Part shown: positions 63,477 through 64,000 of the stretch, in pieces
How the letters are laid out: each line of letters begins with the position of its first letter
How positions within the stretch are numbered: position 1 is the first letter of the stretch
Source: an uncultured Campylobacter sp.
GTDB lineage: Bacteria > Campylobacterota > Campylobacteria > Campylobacterales > Campylobacteraceae
Length of the DNA: 64,000 nt
Reading direction: 5' to 3'
NCBI GenBank assembly: GCA_945873855.1
Contig: CAMCEN010000007.1
Location: forward strand, 1 to 64,000
Translations under genes and position numbers: made by a program
Notes under the pieces: model-generated
Told to the model about the DNA's origin: nothing
The model's input: only the letters and a program-made list of their open reading frames with translations
Databases searched by the model: none

Positions 63477-63606
63477 AATTGTTCCTTTTTTTATAAATTT
63501 TATTAAAAGATTAAAATTTCTTATTATAGCCTTTAAAATTTAAAAACCTATAAAAATTCTAGAATTCCTAACTAAAATCTTTAAGAATTTTGCTAGAATT
63601 TTGCTT

Positions 63607-64000
63607 ATGGAAATAAGCAAAAATACAAAAACAAAAGAGCTGTCTTTGCGCTCACTAGCCCTGCCGATTTTCTTTGATATGGCACTAAAAACGCTTAGTG
63701 TGACGCTAAATGTCTTTATGGTGGCGCATGTAAATGTGCTACTTGTAGGAGCCATGAGCGCTGGAAATCAAGTATTTACGCTATTTATCACAATTTTTAG
63801 CTTTTTATCTATTGGCTGTTCTGTTGTAGTAGCCCAAAGTCTAGGCGCAAAAAACGCAAATTTAGCTTTGCGGGCAATTCATATTTCAATCACGCTAAAT
63901 GCTTTTTTAGGGCTTGTTAGCACGGCTTTTATTTATTTTTTTACAAAAGAAGTTTTAGTACTACTAAATGTGCCAGCTGAGATTTTTAAAGATGCTTATG
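63607..64000 (+). CDS. MATE-family efflux transporter, N-terminal part (runs off the window)
   Basis: 131 complete codons are present. LSLRSLALPIFFDMALKTLSVTLNVFMVAHV and SAGNQVFTLFITIFSFLSIGCSVVVAQSLGAKNA are MATE-type first helices (three to four hydrophobic segments seen). MATE pumps export cationic drugs with Na+ or H+. The ATG lies 7 nt after an extended -10 (TGCTAGAAT, hexamer 63594-63599) with no ribosome site, so the mRNA may be leaderless. Confidence 0.85.
   Translation, partial: MEISKNTKTKELSLRSLALPIFFDMALKTLSVTLNVFMVAHVNVLLVGAMSAGNQVFTLFITIFSFLSIGCSVVVAQSLGAKNANLALRAIHISITLNAFLGLVSTAFIYFFTKEVLVLLNVPAEIFKDAY

Overview
The window is AT-rich DNA from an epsilonproteobacterium, almost certainly a Campylobacter species. 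The evidence is a run of Campylobacter-type gene neighbourhoods: fdhT-fdhU; cytochrome c-hemL-...-flhX; rpmH-rnpA-yidD-yidC-jag-mnmE; and gatC-pilT-cvpA-fur-lysS-glyA-DUF1882-SPOR-aroE. It also has an NrfHA nitrite reductase in which all five NrfA haem motifs are CxxCH. A short-form HisG and a PilT ATPase argue against C. jejuni itself.

Layout. 1-1.6 kb: selenium/formate dehydrogenase accessory genes. 1.8-6.9 kb: cytochrome c, hemL, two membrane proteins, and a FliK-like protein with an FlhB C-terminal-like protein. 7.6-8.8 kb: gltS. 8.9-17.8 kb, minus strand: a surface-sugar cluster. rfbF, rfbG and rfbH make a CDP-3,6-dideoxyhexose precursor, followed by a 3,5-epimerase, two short-chain reductase/epimerases, an O-acetyltransferase, an FAD enzyme, one unrecognised protein and an embedded toxin-antitoxin pair. 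17.9-21.2 kb: a large TPR/O-GlcNAc-transferase-like protein transcribed divergently. 21.7-24 kb: tRNA-Leu and a decayed helicase/type III restriction subunit. 24-41 kb: sodB, yaaA, HIT, trpC, a TPR lipoprotein, a methyltransferase, purH, a DnaJ-like protein, purL and the mnmE-yidC-rnpA-rpmH block, then two plus-strand genes. 41-47.9 kb: nrfAH, ppa, adk, aspS, aroE. 48-54.7 kb: the glyA-lysS-fur-cvpA-pilT-gatC block. 54.8-59.8 kb: an envelope/coaX/hisG/phosphoesterase/psd operon. 59.9-64 kb: glnA, an ABC-F ATPase and the start of a MATE transporter.

Three things stand out. (1) The 14-bp palindrome GAATTCTAGAATTC and close variants fill nearly every intergenic gap and also lie in-frame inside many genes, where they encode Asn-Ser-Arg-Ile-Pro (or Ile-Leu-Glu-Phe) linkers. 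Each copy holds two RAATTY sites, the motif used for self-DNA recognition in C. jejuni transformation, so an uptake or genome-marking role is a testable idea. (2) Five long hairpin elements (about 80-125 bp) share a 20-nt apical core, consensus RATAGAAYANNNRRTTCATY. Their stems are unrelated in sequence but always self-complementary, and a loop-closing pair covaries. I do not recognise this family; it is the best candidate for something undescribed. (3) The surface-sugar locus carries three homopolymer tracts (G13, G9 and T17) placed where slippage would switch the O-acetyltransferase on or off, change an epimerase C-terminus, and alter the promoter of the O-GlcNAc-transferase-like gene. As sequenced, the acetyltransferase is out of frame (OFF).
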